From positions 1-18,714 of the forward strand of contig JBEAOO010000017.1 of the NCBI GenBank assembly GCA_041164825.1: a DNA stretch of 18,714 nt, written 5' to 3'. This DNA comes from JBEAOO01 sp041164825 (GTDB lineage: Bacteria; Pseudomonadota; Gammaproteobacteria; Burkholderiales; Burkholderiaceae_C). Below are positions 14,451-18,714 of this stretch, piece by piece. Position 1 is the stretch's first letter, and every line of letters starts with the position of its first letter. Position numbers and translations under genes: made by a program. A model generated the notes under the pieces. That model saw only the letters and a program-made list of their open reading frames with translations. It searched no databases and was not told where the DNA came from.

Positions 14451-15485
14451 TTATTGCGCAGCCCACGAGGCAAAACGCTTCTCCAGCGCTTCACCCTGGT
14501 CGGCCCAGAAGATGATGTCGAACTTCAGCGCGTCCTTGGAGTTGGCGGGCGAGGTCGGCAGCAGGCCCAGCACCTTGGCGTCCAGCTTGGCCAGCGCCTT
14601 GTTGTTGGTCGGGCCGTAGGAGATGTTCTTGGCGTACTCGGCTTGCGCATCGGCCGAGGCGGCCAGCGCGATGTACTTCATCGACAGTTCTTTGTTCGGT
14701 GCGCCCTTCGGGATCACCCAGTAGTCGAGGTCGAAGATGCCGCCGGTCCAGGAGATTTTCAGGTTCTTGCCTTCGCGCTGGGCGGCGTCGATGCGGCCGT
14801 TGTAGGCGGTGGCCATCACCACGTCACCGGCCACCAGGAACTGCGGCGGCTGCGCGCCAGCTTCCCACCATTGGATATTGGGCTTGAGCTCGGTCAGCTT
14901 CTTGAACGCGCGGTCGGCGCCGGCCGGCGTGGCCAGCACCTTGTAGATGTCGGCGCTCTTCACGCCATCGGCCATCAGCGCGAATTCGAGGTTGTAGCGC
15001 GCGCCCTTGCGCATGCCGCGCTTGCCGGGGATCTTCTTGGTGTCCCAGAAGTCAGCCCAGTTGGCGGGACCGGTCTTGAGCTTGTCGCCGTTGTAGGCCA
15101 TCACGGTGGACCACACAAACGCGCCCACACCGCATTCGGTGACGGCAGCGCCCTGGAAGTCGGCCTTGTTGCCGACCTTGGCCCAGTCCATCTTCTCGAA
15201 CAGGCCTTCGTCGCAGCCGCGTTCCACATCGGGGCTCTCGACCTCGACCACATCCCAACTCACCTTCTTGGCCTCGACCATGGCCTTGATCTTGGCTTGC
15301 TCGCCGTTGTATTCGACGACCACGACCTTGCTGCCGCTGGTCTTCTCAAACGGCTCGACATAAGCCTTCTTTTGTGCCGCACCGTTGGCGCCACCGAAGT
15401 TCACCACGGTGAGTTGGCTTTGTGCAAAGGCGGGCACGGCGAGCAGGGCCGCGAGTGCCGCAACGAGGGGGAGCTTCTTCATCAT
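14451..15485 (-). CDS. Periplasmic substrate-binding protein, PotD-like
   Basis: A 344-residue extracytoplasmic solute receptor that delivers ligand to the two permeases. The signal peptide (MMKKLPLVAALAALLAVPAFA) is cleaved near Ala21. The mature protein begins QLTVVNFGGANGAAQKKAY and contains YNGEQAKIKAMVEAK, WDVVEVESPD, NWADFWDTKKIPGKRG, WWEAGAQPP and GGIFDLDYWVIPKGAPN. The fold and order match PotD-class binding proteins (often annotated spermidine/putrescine). By recalled alignment with E. coli PotD, the amine-binding Asp257 is kept (Asp254 here), but Trp255 is Asp252 and the acidic pair Asp168/Glu171 is replaced by Gly161/Tyr164 next to Lys160, so true spermidine binding is doubtful. 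Either of two adjacent ATGs could be the start. Confidence 0.9.
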   Translation of the reverse strand: MMKKLPLVAALAALLAVPAFAQSQLTVVNFGGANGAAQKKAYVEPFEKTSGSKVVVVEYNGEQAKIKAMVEAKKVSWDVVEVESPDVERGCDEGLFEKMDWAKVGNKADFQGAAVTECGVGAFVWSTVMAYNGDKLKTGPANWADFWDTKKIPGKRGMRKGARYNLEFALMADGVKSADIYKVLATPAGADRAFKKLTELKPNIQWWEAGAQPPQFLVAGDVVMATAYNGRIDAAQREGKNLKISWTGGIFDLDYWVIPKGAPNKELSMKYIALAASADAQAEYAKNISYGPTNNKALAKLDAKVLGLLPTSPANSKDALKFDIIFWADQGEALEKRFASWAAQ

Positions 15486-15522
15486 GGTGGATGTGCTTTC
15501 TGGGGGGCAGTGGCAGGGGTGG

Positions 15523-15544
15523 AACAAAGCGGCTCGGCGGCCGC
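15523..15544 (-). other. Intercistronic hairpin between ATPase and binding-protein genes
   Basis: In the 83-base gap, read on the minus strand, GCGGC-CGCCGA-GCCGC is followed by TTTGTT. The five-pair stem and imperfect T-run are too weak for a confident terminator. It could act as an mRNA processing or stability element that raises binding-protein levels relative to the ATPase. Confidence 0.25.
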
Positions 15545-15568
15545 GCAGGGGGAACAGGGACGTTGTTG

Positions 15569-16647
<1,079 letters not shown>

Positions 16648-16651
<4 letters not shown>

Positions 16652-17898
16652 GGCTGGGCCTTGGGGTCAGGGTCGGTGAAAGAGGCTTCTGGTGAAGCCG
16701 GTGAGTCGGCATCGGGCCAGCCGCGGCTGTGGGCCAGCGCGGGGCCGTGTTGATGCAGTCTCGGCGGTGGCCGGCGTGACACCGCACGCTGGCCATCGAA
16801 ACACGCCGGTGAGCCCACCAAGGGCATCAAGCCGCCATGTCCATCATCCACATCTATTAGCAATTCGCGGGCCAGCACCTGGGCCTGCTGCAAGGCCGCT
16901 GGAATGTCCAGAATCGGTGCGCAGGGCACGGTTTCCTGATTCAGCATGGCGGTCCATTCGGCCGTCGTGCGCCGAAGCAGTGCAGGCACCAACAAGGGCA
17001 ACAAGTCGGTGCGGTGAGCGACCCGTGCGGCGTTGGTCGAAAAGCGCACATCGGTGGCGATGTGCGGCATCTCCAACACGGCCACCAAGCGGGAAAATTG
17101 GGCGTCGTTGCCCACGGCCACCACCACATGCCCATCGGCCGTGGCGAACACCTGATACGGAACGATGTTGGGGTGCGCATTTCCCAGTCTGCGCGGGGCC
17201 ACTTGGCCCACGATGGCATTGCTGGCCTGGTTGGCGAGCATGGCCATTTGCACGTCCAACAAGGCCATGTCGATGTGGCAACCGACGCCACTTTGGTGAC
17301 GGCCGTTCAGCGCCGCGAGAATGGCTGTGGTGGCGTACACGCCGGTCATCACATCGACCACCGCGACGCCCACTTTTTGCGGCTCGCCGCCGGGCTCGCC
17401 GGTGATGCTCATCAGCCCGCCTTCGGCCTGGATGGCGAAGTCATATCCGGCCCGTTCTGCATCGGGGCCGGTTTGTCCGTATCCCGTGATCGAGCAGTAG
17501 ACCAAACGTGGGTTGAACGCGCGCAAGCTGGGGGCATCCAGGCCGTATCCAGCGAGCTGGCCGACCTTGTAGTTTTCGATCAGAACGTCGGCCTCTGCGG
17601 TCAGTTCGCGCACCCGCGCCTGACCTTCGGGCTGGGTGATGTCGATGGCCACCGATCGCTTGCCGCGGTTGGCGCACAGGTAGTAGGCCGACATGCGATC
17701 GCTTGCGTCGCCCCACCACGGCGGCCCCCAGGCGCGGGTGTCGTCGCCACTGCCGGGGCGCTCCACCTTGATCACGTCGGCGCCGTAGTCGGCGAGCAAT
17801 TGGCCGGCCCAGGGGCCGGCCAACACGCGCGACAAGTCCAGCACGCGCACACCTTCGAGCAGCCTCACGCCGGCTGCGGCGCCAGCGGGGGGGATCAT
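16648..17898 (-). CDS. Family III (CaiB/BaiF) CoA-transferase, likely succinyl-CoA:glutarate CoA-transferase
   Basis: A 416-residue cytoplasmic enzyme that moves CoA between carboxylic acids. The N-terminal LEGVRVLDLSRVLAGPWAGQLLADYGADVIKVERPGSGDDTR region (from residue 14) is the family hallmark, and YCSITGYGQTGPDAERAGYD (134-153) and NIVPYQVF are close to human SUGCT (glutarate CoA-transferase) from memory. The catalytic Asp aligned to Asp169 of formyl-CoA transferase is Asp182 in VGVAVVDVMTG. The ATG at 17896-17898 overlaps the glutaryl-CoA dehydrogenase stop as ATGA; the frame is open further upstream but that part lies inside the dehydrogenase gene. Adjacency to glutaryl-CoA dehydrogenase supports glutarate as the acceptor, with succinyl-CoA the likely donor. 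The last 20 or so residues (ADSPASPEASFTDPDP) look like an unconserved tail. Confidence 0.88.
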
Positions 17899-18714
17899 GA
17901 AAAGGCTTGGATGCCGGTGATGGCGCGACCCAGGATCAGCGCATGGATGTCGTGTGTGCCTTCGTAGGTGTTCACCACTTCCAGGTTCACCAGGTGGCGG
18001 GCCACGCCGAACTCGTCGCTGATGCCGTTGCCGCCCATCATGTCGCGCGCCAGGCGGGCGATGTCGAGCGCTTTGCCACAGCTGTTGCGCTTCAAGATGC
18101 TGGTGAGCTCGACCGCGGCCGTGCCTTCGTCCTTCATGCGGCCCAGTCGCAGGCAACCTTGCAGGCCGAGGCTGATCTCAGTCAGCATGTCGGCCAGCTT
18201 TTTTTGCACCAGCTGGTTGGCGGCCAAGGGGCGGCCGAACTGCTGGCGGTCGAGCACGTACTGGCGGGCGCGCTGGAAGCAGTCTTCGGCCGCGCCGAGG
18301 GCACCCCAGGCGATGCCGTAGCGGGCGGAGTTCAGGCAGGTGAACGGGCCTTTGAGGCCGCGCACGTCGGGGAAGGCGTTCTCGTCGGGGCAGAACACCT
18401 CGTCCATCACGATCTCGCCGGTGATGGAGGCACGCAGGCCGACCTTGCTGTGGATCGCCGGCGCGCTCAAACCCTTGGCGCCTTTGTCCAGCACGAAGCC
18501 GCGGATCGCGCCTTCGTCGTCCTTGGCCCAGACCACGAACACATCGGCGATCGGGCTGTTGGTGATCCACATCTTGGTGCCGCTCAGGGCATAACCACCG
18601 GGCACCTTGCGGGCGCGCGTGACCATGCTGCCCGGGTCGGAGCCGTGGTTCGGCTCAGTCAGGCCGAAGCAGCCGATCCACTCGCCGCTGGCGAGCTTGG
18701 GCAGGTATTTTTGC
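17895..18714 (-). CDS. gcdH: Glutaryl-CoA dehydrogenase (N-terminus outside window)
   Basis: An FAD-dependent acyl-CoA dehydrogenase that oxidises and decarboxylates glutaryl-CoA to crotonyl-CoA in lysine, tryptophan and glutarate breakdown. The visible 272 residues begin QKYLPKLASGEWIGCFGLTE, where the open frame passes the right window edge, so the true start is outside. GLTEPNHGSDPG and KMWITNSPIADVFVVWA are the FAD/substrate loops; CLNSARYGIAWG, QLVQKKLADMLTEI and GGNGISDEF are near-identical to the human enzyme as recalled. NTYEGTHDIHALILGRAITG contains the catalytic base Glu (Glu370 in the human enzyme). The TYEG context and NxARYGIAWG separate it from ordinary short-chain dehydrogenases. 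It is the first visible gene of the operon and overlaps the CoA-transferase start by ATGA. Confidence 0.96.
   Translation of the reverse strand, partial: QKYLPKLASGEWIGCFGLTEPNHGSDPGSMVTRARKVPGGYALSGTKMWITNSPIADVFVVWAKDDEGAIRGFVLDKGAKGLSAPAIHSKVGLRASITGEIVMDEVFCPDENAFPDVRGLKGPFTCLNSARYGIAWGALGAAEDCFQRARQYVLDRQQFGRPLAANQLVQKKLADMLTEISLGLQGCLRLGRMKDEGTAAVELTSILKRNSCGKALDIARLARDMMGGNGISDEFGVARHLVNLEVVNTYEGTHDIHALILGRAITGIQAFS

Noticed and set aside
17899..18156. N-terminal extension of the CoA-transferase
   Set aside because: It lies inside gcdH in another frame, and the family N-terminus starts just after the ATG at 17898.

Overview
The window is GC-rich, densely coded DNA with the codon use and gene families of a betaproteobacterium, most likely Burkholderiales and close to Comamonadaceae. 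This rests on protein resemblance recognised from memory, not on a search. Nothing in it looks like a mobile element, phage, CRISPR array or defence island. Most of the left two thirds is housekeeping or cell-envelope DNA; the right third is a catabolic and transport operon.

Left part (1-6000). On the minus strand, a TetR-family repressor with a candidate operator just upstream is followed by a protein-isoaspartate methyltransferase-like protein that runs off the left edge. Plus-strand genes follow: a DUF1439-type lipoprotein and undecaprenyl-diphosphatase UppP. UppP converges on tRNA (guanine-N7)-methyltransferase TrmB across a strong terminator. TrmB is divergent from DacB/PBP4, across a 263-base spacer that holds a nested inverted repeat. 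A complete tRNA-Gly(CCC) and its terminator close this part.

Middle part (6000-10700). A protein with a pseudo-receiver and a degenerate GGDEF domain keeps an RxxD inhibitory-site motif but lacks the catalytic signature. After it come a minus-strand 96-residue protein of unknown function with an excellent ribosome binding site, a secreted protein of unknown function, a large PhoA-like alkaline phosphatase ending in a strong terminator, and a small Gly/Arg-rich lipoprotein on the minus strand.

Right part (10751-18714, all minus strand, transcribed from right to left). The order is glutaryl-CoA dehydrogenase (N-terminus off the edge), a family III CoA-transferase resembling succinyl-CoA:glutarate CoA-transferase, the ATPase, binding protein and two permeases of a polyamine-type ABC transporter, then a GabD-type semialdehyde dehydrogenase. 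The first three genes are joined by two ATGA stop/start overlaps, so glutarate activation and oxidation are coupled to the transporter ATPase. The simplest reading is an uptake-and-catabolism unit for a C5 (or C4) omega-amino acid or related compound such as 5-aminovalerate: import, semialdehyde to glutarate, glutaryl-CoA, crotonyl-CoA. The aminotransferase needed for that route is not in the window. This operon is the most interesting system here; its parts are known families, while the specific linkage and the transporter's substrate are inference.
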